Shown here: piece after piece, positions 12,844 through 24,784 of the stretch | Layout: each line of letters begins with the position of its first letter | Position numbering within the stretch: the stretch's first letter is position 1 | DNA from: Hymenopus coronatus | Lineage: Eukaryota > Arthropoda > Insecta > Mantodea > Hymenopodidae | Direction: 5' to 3' | DNA length: 64,000 nucleotides | Assembly: GCA_030762935.1 (NCBI GenBank) | Contig: CM060900.1 | Coordinates: 388,577,132 to 388,641,131 of the forward strand | Notes under the pieces: generated by a model | What the model was told of the DNA's origin: nothing | The model's database searches: none | The model's input: the letters and a program-made list of their open reading frames with translations, nothing else | Position numbers and translations under genes: made by a program

Positions 12844-12961
12844 ACATAGTGATAGGGGAGGAATTGTTTTCCATCCAAAATCTCCATACTGAGATTTCAC
12901 TGAAAATACATGTTTTGAGACTCACTGAGTCCAAAAAAGCATTTACTGAAACAACTCCGTA

Positions 12962-13004
12962 GTGTGTGTGTATGTGTATGTGTGTGTGTGTGTACGTGTG
13001 TCTG
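12962..13004. repeat. TG-rich dinucleotide microsatellite
   Basis: TG repeats with TATG, TACG and TCTG interruptions, lying directly beside the 3' end of an R repeat copy. Confidence 0.95.
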
Positions 13005-13345
13005 TGAACACGATAACTCAAATTTGAAAAGTGGGTAACATACCAAACTTGGTATTTAAGTTTAGCACTTCAAAGGTACGACACGAAGATTTTAAGAAAA
13101 ATACTCCCAACCTAAACTACCCTTTACATGGACAAATTTTCAAAACCTTTGATTTTCTCAAAAATGACTAACGATTTTGATTAAAATACCGTATATTAAA
13201 GATATTTACATGTAAAATAAAATATACATCTTGAATTTTCTGGGTGCAGCCTCTGAAGACCTCTTTATTCTGGATTAATTTAGCCCAATTTTGCTTAGTA
13301 AGCCGCAAGAGATAAACAAAAGTTACCAAACAAAAATGTCATAAT
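13005..13345 (-). repeat. Interspersed repeat R, minus-strand copy
   Basis: The reverse complement matches four plus-strand copies in the window. Shared strings include TATCTCTT-CGG, AAGCAAAAT, AGAGGTCTTCAGAGG, AATATCTTTAATATACGG, AATCAAAAT-GTTA, TTTTTGAGAAAAT and ACCAAGTTTGGTAT. No protein motif was recognised in the family. It may be the untranslated part of an unidentified transposon. Confidence 0.75.
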
Positions 13346-14438
13346 TGAAGTTGACTATTTTTGAGATATTGCTTGTAATTGGTTTCAGTTATAAAATACC
13401 TATACTTTTTTCTCATACAGGGATGAAAATGGTTATGCCAGAATCGGATTTAAAGCACGTGGTAATCAGATTTTAAAAGATTTGACTGTCACTTTAGTCC
13501 AATGTATTCCCTTATTCCCCTTCAAAGCAAGTGATAAGACCATCAGTACCAATGTTGATCTCAGTGCATGAAGTTTATAAAACGGTTCATATGTGAACAT
13601 CTCGAACCCGATGAAGATTGCGAGGGATACAGTAGTGCATATTGTATATATTCACAGTGGCATATTTGCTGAAATATCATTCATCGCCCCAGAAAATATT
13701 CTCAAGTGAATCTGGAATGTATACAGATATTTTCCTAATAATTGTCGAATGATCAACCCAATGGGCAAAATCATTGCCGTGAGTTGTCATCTGAGATTAA
13801 TTTTATACGGATTCCACGCGCTTTCCTTCTAACAATACATGCTTAAAGATAATCTGGAAAGTTATAGGTAGTAGATATAAATTATCTTACCTCTTCAGTA
13901 AAACCAATTAAGCACCACAGAGTATAACGGTGTATTCTTCTTTGTGATTCATTGGTTATTGAACCAGAAATAATAAAAGGATCAGATCGAATTAGAGGAT
14001 GGTTTGGTTTTCCTCAAGAGAGGTGTTGCCTTAACTTCAAAACTTCCTTGACAGTGAACAAAATGTCCTCAGGAATATTGATTGAAGAATTATTCTGTAG
14101 ATGCAAGGTGTACTTTAAATTTTGCAAAATTGTATTCAATTATAATTTTGTTAAATGAATATGCATCTAAACGCAATATTTAAATTGATGTATGAATCAG
14201 TTACACTGAAAGCTTCCTCATTGTAATGAGAGATTATCTTTTACTCTGAAGTAAATGTAAAGCATATATGGTTAACCTATTTATTTGGATTCTTTATTTT
14301 CGACTTGGAACATGCCTTCTACCACTATAGTACATTCACTAATTAATTGTCACGAACATAGTCATATGGTTTAAGTAAATGTAATAAGAATAGAAGTTTT
14401 GATATTGACTTAAACAATGCAACCGCATTTTAAATCTT

Positions 14439-14439
<1 letters not shown>
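13346..14439. other. AT-rich spacer
   Basis: The first 130 bases may extend repeat R. Nothing else is recognised. Confidence 0.5.
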
Positions 14440-14472
<33 letters not shown>

Positions 14473-14845
14473 TGGTAAGAGGGGCTGTAGAGACTCCTAG
14501 TTTCTCTTTGTGTCCAACTATGGATCATATCAAACATGAAAATATTTGGCGTACAGTTGGGAAATGCTAGCTTATCCTGGCAACCAGCTGAAGTCGAGAG
14601 ACGCACCAAACACCAAGAAAATATCCAATCGGACAAAGGATGAATGAATTGACAATGGAAACGGGATAGGAGGACAGGAAATTTGAAATATGGAAGAAAA
14701 CTATCCAGCATTCACCAGGTGATCCGTAGAAATCCCCGATATCTTCCAAGGGCCAGGTAAATCTGTCACAGAAATCGAACCTGAGACCTTCTGAGGACCA
14801 CAGGTGAAACTACGTGTGCCATCCCACTTAGTCCCGATCTAATTT
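14440..14845 (-). mobile_element. SINE-D-like copy with 32-base A tail
   Basis: On the minus strand the head contains AGTGGGATGGCACACGTAG (A-box-like) and AGGTTCGATTTCT (B box). The body has a GGTGAATGCTGG string shared in form with the other D copies, and the 3' end is a run of 32 A (plus-strand T at 14440-14471). A clear target duplication was not found. The long uninterrupted tail suggests later slippage or fairly recent insertion. Confidence 0.6.
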
Positions 14846-15669
14846 ACTGTACCACTATAGATTTAATCCAGATGAATACACAAAAAGAACTACACAAACC
14901 CGTTGTATCCTATCAGCTAATACTGAGTACCACACCCCTCTTGCAGCAATCCACCCTGGAATTGCTGTGACAGAGACGATGAAATATAAGGAGGCCACAC
15001 CCAAATATCAGCAACGAGATTTCAAGTCTAATTCTGGAAATCTTCCACATAAACAATATGGGAATAATACTTCTATTAACTAGATCGAGCGGATAACCCT
15101 GAACTCTGACTGGATTTTCGCGAGGGTGGTGGGGACGAGCTGTAACCAGTTTCAATGCTACGAGGAGTATGCGGAGAGAGTGTTTCGTCCAGTTATACAC
15201 ACTCCACTTACGCCTATAAAGAAGAAATTTGCATCTGGACCCCATACTGAGGCTCATCATTGCTTGAAGAGCAACATACATTTTTATCGGAAACATTTGT
15301 GACAATTATTGTGCAAACAGGTAATTTGGTTTCTCCGACTTAGCTAATGATCCACTTATTGCTAGACCATACTTTTGCGAGGCACTTCAAAGTATTTTAT
15401 TTTAATCTCAAGGACGAAAAATGCACAGTTCCTTGACCTCACACCGCATACATATAACAGATGTTTATATGTGCTAAAAACCTCAAATTAGGAAGAAATT
15501 TGCTATGGCGAAGCAGTGTCTACAATATGTGGAAGAAATTTGCAATGTATTGTTTGCGAGAAGCATTTTAATGCATGCTAAAGATATTATAAGATCTGCA
15601 TCATTTTTTTATGCTTAACTTTTTTCTAATGTCAAACAGCTGAAAATGTCTATTTGCACTTTTAAATTT
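14846..15669. other. Spacer with a 130-codon minus-strand open frame, unassigned
   Basis: The minus-strand frame at 14913-15305 is open for 130 codons, and the plus strand over the same bases is open except for one stop. Neither translation shows a motif I recognise. The two-strand openness over about 400 bases is unusual in this AT-rich DNA and may mark a relic of coding sequence. Confidence 0.3.
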
Positions 15670-15990
15670 CTCCGAGAGGTTAGATCGCTCGCCCCTCAAC
15701 TAGTTGGCCCATGTTCGATTGCAGGCAGCGTATTTAGGATTTGAGTTGGAGGAAGCGGAGTGTAGCGGGTTTTCTCCTGGTTTTCCCGCCATCCATTCCA
15801 CAAATTGCTCCATAATCATCTTTGCTATCATCCATTTCACTGTCATTTCGTGTCATCCAATTCTTCACTTTAATATCAGGAATCGGGCCGATCACCCGAC
15901 TGGTTTCTCACTAGTCCAGAAACCTTTGCTCCTCAAGAGACATTTTACCCGAGGCACTGGATTGTAAGTCCTACATACAAGGAAGATAAA
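15670..15990 (+). mobile_element. SINE-B2 copy
   Basis: The B-box-like CATGTTCGATTGC, GCGGGTTTTCTCCTGG, ATTGCTCCATAATCATC and the terminal TGTAAGTCCTACATACAAGG follow the same order as in the 12483-12843 copy. The A-box part is degraded and the ends are not fixed by a duplication. Confidence 0.65.
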
Positions 15991-17744
15991 CAGAAAAAAA
16001 AGGAAAAATAAATAACTTCATTTTAGGTTTCAGATAACTTAGGTACATATTTTACAACTGGTAAATATTATACAAACACACTTAATCGTTCGAAATAAAG
16101 CTTAGGGTGAAAGTCATTCTGTGCTACACAATTAACATTTCTCGTTTCCGAAACTATTATCATCAATATGTTAATGTAACGAAGTCAAACTTTGCTGCTT
16201 TGTTTGCCCTTTGCTTAGCGTTATATCTATTTGAGAATTAGAGACACTTTGGGGTTCTTTAAGCATTTCATTTGTTTTAATGTTTCAACAAGTTGTAGTT
16301 ACGTTTATGCTTCCCCATTTTCCCTGTTGCATTCTGCGCTTCTGTATTACAAATTAAGGAGATTGGGTTCTTCAAATGAAAATCAGTTTAAACCATATGT
16401 TTACCCTAATACTTTTTCATGAAAGGGAAATTAGACCACTGTGAGTCCCTATTTTCTCATGACAACCAATCAATAGAACAACATAATTGTTCCTTATAAC
16501 TACATATATTTGTTGCAATTTAGAAAACTTGCATACTTAGGTGTGTGGAGATGGATATGTTGTATAAAAATACTTTCAGTAGCCACAAAGAAGTCGTTAT
16601 CTGAAAACCAATGCTACCATAATCGCATCAACACGTCAGTTTATCCGAGTGCGCCTTTTTCAAAACATTTGTCCGTCATTTTTAGGGTAAAATCTGAAAA
16701 TGAAGCTCTAACCAATAATACACTCGTAGACAGGATATGCGGTGATACTAGTCGGTGACGTCATAACTCATTTACTTACGCCAGAAGTTTTCCGTGTTGT
16801 CAAAAGGGACTCTAAAATATCTTCCTTGCTTTCAATAGAAGATAAGGTAACATTGATATTTGATTTTATGTTAGTTTAAGGATGAAGTTTTCGTTAATAA
16901 TATTTTAGCATTGCTCCATGTTCCCAATTCTTAAATAATTAAGCTAACATATTTAATTATACTTTCATATAACTAACATGAAATTCCTCAAATAAAACAA
17001 ACGAATTTAATTATTCAACTTTCTTTGACATTAACGCAAGTTTAGCCAATTCGGGCGCAAACATACATTTGACTTTGGTTCTATATTTTTTTTTATCAAA
17101 TGACAACGTTTGTTTTCAGATTCACGTTGTGATAGTCATGAAGTTTATTCGGAGTGTTACAAAATTTGAATTAAATTCGGAAAGAAAGATATATTTTTTT
17201 ACACAACGTGCAACTGTATAAAGTAGTTTGCTTTATTTTCCAATCGCATATGTGTACTGCACTTAATCCAGTTGCTCATGGTTTTCAAGCAATAGAGATT
17301 AATATAGACCATCTATAACAATCTGTACACAATCTTTTGAATAACAACTTTTCCTCGCACTATCCTCAGACGGACTCCAATACAGTATCGAAACGACGTG
17401 ATAATATGACAGACTTCAAGGTAATACCTGAACAGCTTTGTCTTCGACAACAAACCCCCACGCTGAAGTGAAAAATGTTATGTATTCCATTTACATGACT
17501 TCATCTACGTGTTCTGCAAACCTATTCCTGGAAAAGATATCTACAAGGTGCTCATATACAGTGTTACATCTTAAGGTTCTCTTAAACGAAAAGAGAAAAT
17601 CAAATGCCAATAATTCCAAGGCTTATAGCAACAAGGGGTCTTCCAAACCGTGAAATGCAAAATGTGTTCATGGGACCAATTATGAGGTCCACGGTGCCCA
17701 ACGTCAGAATTTTAAATGAAATTACGATTATTTCTCTCTCTCCG
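15991..17744. other. AT-rich spacer
   Basis: No supported feature. Open frames are short and without motifs. Confidence 0.5.
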
Positions 17745-17745
17745 T

Positions 17746-17788
<43 letters not shown>
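17745..17788. repeat. GT dinucleotide microsatellite
   Basis: About 20 GT units with one TTTG interruption. Confidence 0.97.
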
Positions 17789-17791
<3 letters not shown>

Positions 17792-17934
17792 GGATACCCG
17801 CAATAAATTAAGTAACCTTTTTAACACTTCTTTTTTCAACAGATTATTTTCTTTGATGTACCTATAAGTTAATAGAATATAGTACTAAACAAATAACTCA
17901 AATTACTTAGGTGATTACTTTAAATTACTTTCTT

Positions 17935-18270
17935 AAACGATCAAAGTTGCTTCCCTTAGCATATAAACATTTGGCAACTATTTTAGGAATTATTTCTCTA
18001 ATTGTTAACAACATACAGGGGATAACGGTGCAACAAGCTTCACATATTCAACATTTCTTATTCATACTTGCTTCAAACATGATTTTCTGTTTGACGTATC
18101 CTCATAAAAAGAAGTCCAAGGGTGTTAATTCGAGTGAAAGAGGAGGCCAGATCACAAGTTCAGCACGTCCAATAAGCCTATCACCAAATTTCTGTTTCAG
18201 CAGGTGACGTGAGTAGATTGCAAAATGTGGTGGTACACCATTGTGGTACCACACTTCTCTTCTCACACTG
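17935..18270 (-). pseudogene. Tc1/mariner-like transposase relic, C-terminal half
   Basis: Minus-strand translation gives a WYHNGVPPHF string, RLIGRAELVIWPPLS and LTPLDFFL, the C-terminal catalytic part of IS630/Tc1/mariner-type DDE transposases that usually read H-D-G-A-P-P-H-F, ...W-P...S-P-D-L-T-P-L-D-F-F-L-W-G. The second catalytic Asp is Asn here and a stop replaces the Trp after FFL. After a gap, a final segment reads ILREI-like IREIIPKIVAKC. The N-terminal half lies at 24199-24660 beyond the LINE insertion. Such enzymes cut and paste their own element in the nucleus; this one is dead. Confidence 0.85.
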
Positions 18271-18602
18271 AATGATGATGATGATGAATGTGATTTAGGG
18301 CGCTCAACTGCTAGGTTATCAGCGCCCTTTACCTAAAACTGGGGAGTTAAAACATCTGAGCTGTATGCTAAAACGGATCTCTATCAAAAGAGCTAAAATA
18401 TAGATAAAATCAGCATAAACAACTAAAACCAAGATAAAATAACTGAATCCAGAGCTGGCGATAAAACTATGACACTAAAACTACTAAAACAAGAGGGAAC
18501 ATAAAACAATAGTGACTAAAAGTGTCAAGGGTTACAAAAGATTTCAAAAACCTCACGTATCACTCAAGTAGCTGCAGCAAAACTACAACAGCAAAAATAA
18601 AA

Positions 18603-19433
18603 CTAGATACTTAAGGCGTATGGCATTTGAGATAACAATTTAAAAACGTTCACCACCGCTCCGGGATCATCGGCCAGGACCTCCGAAAGCCTGGCCGGTC
18701 GTAGAGTGGCTCGTAGTGGTGCTAATGGAGCACACTCTACAAGTATGTGCCGGACTGAAAGCGTTTCGCCACAGAGCGGGCAGACAGGTGGAGGTTCCCT
18801 CTGAAATAAGTGGCTATGACTAAAAATACAGTGGCCAATACGCAATCTTGCTAAAACAACTTCCTCGCGACGAGAGCGACGTGATGAAGTCACCCAGTGT
18901 ATTGGGAGCTCCTTCACCTCCCGAAGTTTGTTGCCGCGAAGAACGGACCACTCTCCATGCCAGATCGAAATTACCGCTCTGCGGACAAGTCTAAAATCTT
19001 CGGCCGTCACAAAGTTGGTGGTAACACTGGGCGCAGATGATGCCTTCTTTGCCGCCAAAACCGCCAGTTCATTCCCCGGCACGCCAAAGTGTCCAGGAAC
19101 CCCAGCGCACCCCAAAGCTACACCCGAAGTGTGCAAAATGTGGAGGATGTCCTGAATGCGCTGTACTAGAGGATGGTAAACGTACAGCTCACGAAGGCAC
19201 TGAAGTGCACTAAGGGTATCACTCACAAGAAGCCAGTCACCCAAGTTTCGACGGCAAATATATAACACGGCTCGGTAAATAGCATACATCTCTGCAGAAT
19301 AAATTGATGTGCTACTCGGCAAACGGAAAGTAGAAGGTTCGTTTCAAACGATAAAGGCACATCCAACTCCATCGGCGCACTTACTGCCATCGGTATATAT
19401 ATGACTGCGGCCACTGTATTTTGATAAAAAATA

Positions 19434-19470
<37 letters not shown>

Positions 19471-22283
19471 AACAACAAGAACGGATACTAAACATAGGCG
19501 TAGAAGATTTCGCAAAAGCCGTCATCCCGAGATCTATGTGGGAGGAAGCACGTAACCAAGGTGGGTGAACCCTCTCCCCCTTGGGAAACATGACAGGCAT
19601 TTCAAGACCGTGCGTTCGAAGCAGCTCCCGGAAGCGATATACTGCAGGTGTTGGACTACGTAAGAGGTTTTTATAACGGTCGTCCAATCCGGAATTAAAA
19701 CATGGAGTAAACGATGGATGCGCGGGTATGCACTTCAGGCTGCAGCCATAGTTAGATAGAAGAACATCCCGCCGACAACGCAAAGGGGGCTCAGCAGATT
19801 CGGCATAAAGGCTAACAGGGTTATTTGGAAACGCTCCAACAGCCACACGGATGCCCCGATTTTGGACAGTATCTAACTTCCTCAGCACAGATGGGCATGC
19901 TGAGGCATAAACAATACTCCATAGTCTAACTTTGATCGGATCAGTGCACGATAAAGACGCAGCAGTACTGTCCGATCTGCTCCCCAAGATTTTCCGCTTA
20001 GTATCCGTAAAATATTCAGAGAACGGTCACACCGCGCTTTAAGCTGTGCTGTATGAGATGACCAGCATAGTTTTCGATCGAATATCAACCCCAGGAATCT
20101 CACCTCATCTGCGAAGGGAAGGATATCTGGCCCGAGATGAAGAGAAGGTGACATTCGCTATCTTCTACGCCAGAAATTAACGCAGATTGTCTTCTCATGT
20201 GAAAAACGAAAGCCGTGTTTCGAGTTCCAATCATACAGATTGACCAAACACCATTGGAGACGCTGTTCCAAAAACGGCATACGCTGAGCAGTGCAGAAGA
20301 TGGCAAAGTAATCCACGAACAAACAGGACGAGACCCCTGTTGGAACACATTCCGATATGGAATTAATCGCTGTAGCAAACAGCGCCACACTTAGCACCGA
20401 GTCCTGCGGCACCCTCTTGAATAAAATGCTGAGAAGAAACCGAACCGACCCTTACTCGAAAAACGCGGTCCCTCAGAAATTCCTGAAAAAACATCGGTAG
20501 GCGTCCACGTATGTTCCAGTTGTGGAGGGAACGTAAAATTGCTGCCCTCCAACACGTGTCGTAAGCCTTCTCGAGGTCAAAAAAGATCCCAACCGTCTGA
20601 CAATTCTGAAGAAAGCCGTTCATAATCTGCGTCGATAGTGATACAAGGTGGTCAACCGCTGAACGACGCCTTCGAAAACCACATTGGATGTTGGTTAGAA
20701 GATTATGGGATTCCAGCCACCACACCAACCGTCCATTGATCATGCGTTCCATCACCTTGCAAACGCAGCTGGTGAAGGAAATAGGACGGTAACTGGAAGG
20801 GAGATGGCGGTCCTTTCCAGGTTTCAAAATGGGTATGATGGTGGCCTCCGTCCACAGAGCTGGGAAAGAGGCGTTCACCCAAATACGGTTATATACCCCG
20901 AGCAGGAAAGCCTTACCTTCAGGAGAGAGATGTTGCAACATTTGGACGTGATGCCATCTGGCCCTGGTGCTGAGTTTCGCGAAGATGAAAGTGCATGGTC
21001 TAGCTCCGCCATGGTGAAAAGGCAATTGTAGTCTTTAAGGTTTCCAGAGCAGAAGGCAAACCCTTGGCAATTCCACCTGGGCCTTAGTTGGAAGAAACTC
21101 AGGGGAATAGTTCTGTGAGCTAGACACTTGAGCGAAAGCACTGCCAAGAGTATTAGCCACGTCCAACGGATCAGTCACAGTGCCGGTAGGTGTCTTCAGA
21201 GCGGCTATTGGCAAATGGGTCGCTTTTCCGGCCACACGCCTTAACTTATCCCATACAACAGAGGAAGGGGTATGTCGAGTAAAAGATGCTACGAAGTTGT
21301 TCCATGTTGTTCCTTGCTATCCTTAATAATTTTCGTAGATTGAGCACGCAGCTGTTTATATTGTATAAGATTACAGAGAGTAGGGCACCGCTGGAAAACC
21401 CTGAGAGCACGTCGGCGAGTACGAATGGCATTCCGGCATTCATCTGTCCACCAAGGGACGGGGAATCGATGGGGGCGTCCTGTCGACCGCGGAATAGATA
21501 GCTCAGAAGCGCAAATAATAGTCCCGGTGAGGTGCTGGACCAAACGATGCACCGAGTCATGTTCATTGCACTGAAAAACGGGCAAGTTTAAATAAAGGTT
21601 CCAGTTGGCTCGTTCTAAGCGCCATCTAGGTACTCTTGTGGAACATACGTCCTGAGCTAAGAGACAAATAAGAATAGGAAAGTGGACACTAGAATGTAGG
21701 TCAGAGATGAGATTCCATTGGAAGGAAACTGTCAGCTGAGGAGAACAAACTGATATATCCAGGTGAGAGAAACTGTTGTAGGCGTCAGAAAGAAAGGTAA
21801 GCTCCCCGGTGTTCAGGAGAGCGAGATTAAGAGAATCCACGAAATCAGCAAGCATTTGTCCTCTCGCGCAAGATCGACGGGAACCCCAAAGTGGGTGGTG
21901 GGCATTCACATCCCCTACCAGCAGAAAAGGTGTTGGTAGCTGGGAGCCTAGATCTGCTATATCAGCATGCTAGAGGTCGTCAGATGGAGGTTCATAAATA
22001 CTGCATATGGTCAAGGAAATGGAAGGTAGGTTAATCCTTACAACAATGGACTGTATATCGGAATGAAGGGGTACGGATTCGGCGAAAATGTCATCTCTGA
22101 CAAGAATCATGGTGCCCCAATGTGCAGGTACTCCATCTGCGTACTGATTTATTGTAAGGTGGTCTTGGGGGCGGAGCTTCAGTCTTGCAAGCACACGACT
22201 AAAGGCTGATTCTGATGGAGCAACAATTCCAGGTCTGGTCGATGTGATCGGATTCCACGTATGTTCCATTGAAGGATAGCCAT
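18603..22283 (-). pseudogene. I-clade LINE ORF2 (EN-RT-RNase H), broken
   Basis: ORF2 would start at 22283 with MAILQWNIRG, typical of the endonuclease start, and end at 18603. Endonuclease landmarks are LVGDVNAHHPLWG near 21900 and SHLDISVCSP near 21760; a stop lies at about 21970 and a frameshift soon after the start. RT landmarks are ATIIPILKPGKD, SYRPISFTS, QCGFRRRRSAVDH, FFDLEKAYDT and FVDYFAIFC, where the second Asp of the catalytic F-V-D-D box is Tyr. RNase H shows IYTDGSK, YSAEMYA and LVSDTLSAL; in the last motif GNELAVLA has Val for Asp. A C-x2-C-x7-H-x4-C finger sits at 18732-18782. At least five frameshifts separate the open pieces. A 34-base A run interrupts the RT-RNase H linker. 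Confidence 0.92.
19436..19469. repeat. A34 homopolymer inside LINE ORF2
   Basis: A plus-strand run of 34 A followed by CAACAACAAG interrupts the ORF2 linker between RT and RNase H. It adds a poly-Phe stretch on the coding strand and shifts the frame, because the next motif IYTDGSK reads in another frame. Confidence 0.95.
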
Positions 22284-22374
22284 GGGATTAGTATAGGATA
22301 AGTTTTAAATTGAAAGGCGTTTCTGCATAATTGGCTGCGCTGGTCGGTTTAGTTTGTTTTTCTTGGCCGTTGGA

Positions 22375-23736
22375 TTAATATTTTTTTTCAGGAGCACGAT
22401 CCTGCCGCTTACGCACTGGCCGTCTTGCAGGGAGGGCAGAATCCTCCTGGTCCATCCCCTCCACCTGGGAGGACCCTTGTCCAATTGAGAATTTCAATTC
22501 AAGAACTTCGAACCGATTGGAGGTGCTGATCGGCGAAAATGTTCGTCGCCGATCGGTACTCCTCCCAGAAGCTTCCTCAGAAGAGGATCTGCAAGGAGAA
22601 GCACGTGGACTTTTCTTTCCCGTAGATACTTTAGGAGAGGGCCTGGCATTATTCTTCAGAAAGTCGGTTCGCACGTAGCTGGTCTTATAGGTCTTTACAG
22701 GTGCAGAATAACCTAGGGGTGTAGCGGTGTTTTTGCCCGAGGTAGACGGTTTGGGTGACGCTGCTGCCGGAGAGCTCTTCACGATGGTAGAGTTCGTGGT
22801 ACATGCAACCGGTCTAGATGTAGCGGGCTTCGTTATTGGACTGGTAAGGATAATCCTCTCTGCAATAGTGGCCCCGTTTATATCACCTGTTTGGGTCGCG
22901 ATTTCCCGGCTCGGTACCGGTTTAGCTGCAATCGAGCTATAGGTACCAGAGCGCGGGACTGAGGGTTGGTGAAGGCGCAGGAGCCTACGGGCGAAGGAGA
23001 AGGACACCTTCTCCTTCGCCCGTATCTCCTGGATTGCCCTCTCCTCTTTGAAGCGGGGGCAATTGCGGGAACTAGATGGATGCTCCCCACTGCAATTTAC
23101 ACAAGATAGAGTGGTCGTACAACTTCCATCGTGCAATGCGGTTCCACAGATAATACAGGTAGAATTGCCGGTACAAAAGTCACTGGTATGCCCAAATCCC
23201 TGACATTTGTAACATATGAGTGGGGTGGGTATATAGGGCCTAACCTCGATGGCTTCGTACCCTGCTATAATCCTTTGGGGAAGATCTACCCGATCAAAGG
23301 TAAGGAACAGGGTACGGGTAGGCATTAACTTTCCTCTGAACCCTAAAAACAGATGATACACCTTGGTCTGCTAGGTCCTCCTGAAGCTCCTCGTTGGACA
23401 ACCGTCCAAGGCGCGAGTGGTGATAACGCTACGCGAGGAGTTCAAGCTCTTATGCTTTTCGACCTTAATGGGATAGCTTCCTAAGAGTTTGACTCTAAGT
23501 ATCTTCGCTGCCTGGGATGCTGACAGTACTTTCACCATGAGAGTTCCATTTCTGGCTCTGATACAAGATTTCACCGGACCAGCAATTTTATCTAAACCCT
23601 TTTGGATAGCAAAAGAGCTAACCGAGGTAAATTTCCTCCTTTCCTCTGTTCTATTGATAACCAAGTAGCGAGGACCACTGGACTCAACTACTTCTTTTCC
23701 AGACACGTTACTATAAAAAGGTTTATGTTTTGCCAT
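22375..23736 (-). pseudogene. I-clade LINE ORF1 (nucleic-acid-binding), frameshifted
   Basis: The likely start is the ATG at 23736 (MAKHKPFYSNVSGKE). The first 122 codons end at a frameshift near 23371. The second piece runs from about 23350 to the stop at 22375. Three zinc knuckles lie at 23059-23214: C-x2-C-x4-H-x4-C, C-x2-C-x4-H-x3-C and C-x2-C-x3-H-x6-C. A Ser/Thr/Pro/Lys-rich tail follows. Such proteins bind the element RNA in a ribonucleoprotein particle. A perfect 17-bp palindrome at 22987-23023 replaces part of the coding sequence after the knuckles. Confidence 0.9.
22987..23023. repeat. Perfect 17-bp inverted repeat inside ORF1
   Basis: ACGGGCGAAGGAGAAGG, a three-base ACA loop, then its exact reverse complement. 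It lies inside coding sequence of the dead ORF1, where no regulatory hairpin is expected. Confidence 0.97.
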
Positions 23737-24198
23737 GAAAAAATAGAATAAATTCATCCCCCAGTGCTCCCCACCCACCACGGAGCCCAACATGGGGTCA
23801 CCCCACTGGGGTGACAGGCCTACACAGGGGATATAGCAGGCTCGCCGTCCCACTCACCCTGGAGTTCGGTATAATATCTAGTCCTGGCCGATTGACTAGG
23901 AGTTGGTTAGTCCTTAGCCTCCCGTTTAGGCAAAGTAGAAACCAAAGTGGTGTATCAAGTTGCGCACCCTCCCCAGTTACTGAAAGACAGAAGCCCAGGC
24001 TCAGGTATGCAACCCTCAACCAACCAGGATATTCCTTTTCACCGACACGGATCTCCACGCACGGCCTACACGTGAGTGGGCATTTTGACCTACTGACTCC
24101 CTCACCACTCTGAGGTTGCCCACAGAGGGAGTCAAGGTGGCTCGGGACCCCAGGTGCGCCTAACCCAAACCTACCGTAGTAGGTCCCTGGGGGGTCTG

Positions 24199-24660
24199 AC
24201 ACTGAAGGAAAGGGTTTACAATAAGGGAGGTAATTCACAGATGAGAAAATGGCAATATGATTCACCTGTAATTGGCCTTCAAAGAATAAAGGGCTGATGA
24301 TAAGGTTATGAAGAATTCCACACCAAACATTTAGCGACAAACGATGCTGAAAAGGCACACTTCTCATCCATTTGGAGTTTATAGATGCCCAATAGTGTAT
24401 ATGTCAATTAGCTTGTTCAGTATTTGAGAAGTTTGCTTCATCGGAAATTAATATGTTGGCCAAGAATGAACCATTCTCTGCAATGAATTTGCGGTGGAAC
24501 CAATTATAGGGGTACCGGGTTCGTAACCCAAGGCAGGTTTTGGATATTTACGAATGGTGTGGAGATGTGGGTGCCCTAGCTCAGGATTTTGTTGGCATGG
24601 AATCTTTCTGAGGTGTGGTAAGACAAAAGTGATTTTCTTCGAGTTCCAGATTATTACTGA
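24199..24660 (-). pseudogene. Tc1/mariner-like transposase relic, N-terminal half
   Basis: Minus-strand translation across frameshifts gives LGHPHLHTIRK (helix-turn-helix end), NWFHRKFIAENGSFLANIL, SDEANFSNTEQAN, HYW-like YWASINSKWMR, and SLNVWCGIL. These are successive blocks of Tc1/mariner-like transposases, where the Asp of the SDEA string is the first catalytic residue. At the LINE border the frame P-L-L-stop-T-L-S-F-S-V continues into VRREVWYHNGVPPH at 18270 once one copy of TTCAGTGT is removed. The gene was therefore already an open transposase frame before the LINE inserted. Confidence 0.85.
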
Positions 24661-24784
24661 ACTCATTTATCCATTTTGTTCGGCCTTTTCTATCGTCGAA
24701 CACTCACGCACTCCACCTAAATTTTCCCCTTTTCAATTACCGCCTATCATTTGCTTATTACTTTAGACCGTCTGCTGGTGCATG

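Larger units (their letters stand above)
18271..24198 (-). mobile_element. I-clade non-LTR retrotransposon, full-length but dead
   Basis: The element is about 5.93 kb. In order on the minus strand it has a 5' untranslated region, ORF1 with three CCHC zinc knuckles, ORF2 with endonuclease, reverse transcriptase, RNase H and a C-terminal zinc finger, and a 3' untranslated region ending in an ATC-type tail (CATCATCATCATT). The presence of RNase H and the ORF1 knuckle pattern fit the I superfamily; jockey-type elements lack RNase H. TTCAGTGT (minus strand) flanks both ends, at 18265-18272 and 24199-24206 (a base or two may be shared with the tail). The 5' region to 23737 holds no other gene. Both ORFs carry frameshifts and stops. 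Confidence 0.9.

Noticed and set aside
14913..15305. 130-codon minus-strand open frame
   Set aside because: No recognisable domain; the opposite strand is nearly as open, so strand and reality are both uncertain.
23798..24367. Single 189-codon minus-strand open frame as one protein
   Set aside because: It crosses the border between the transposase relic and the LINE 5' untranslated region, so it is an accidental fusion frame.
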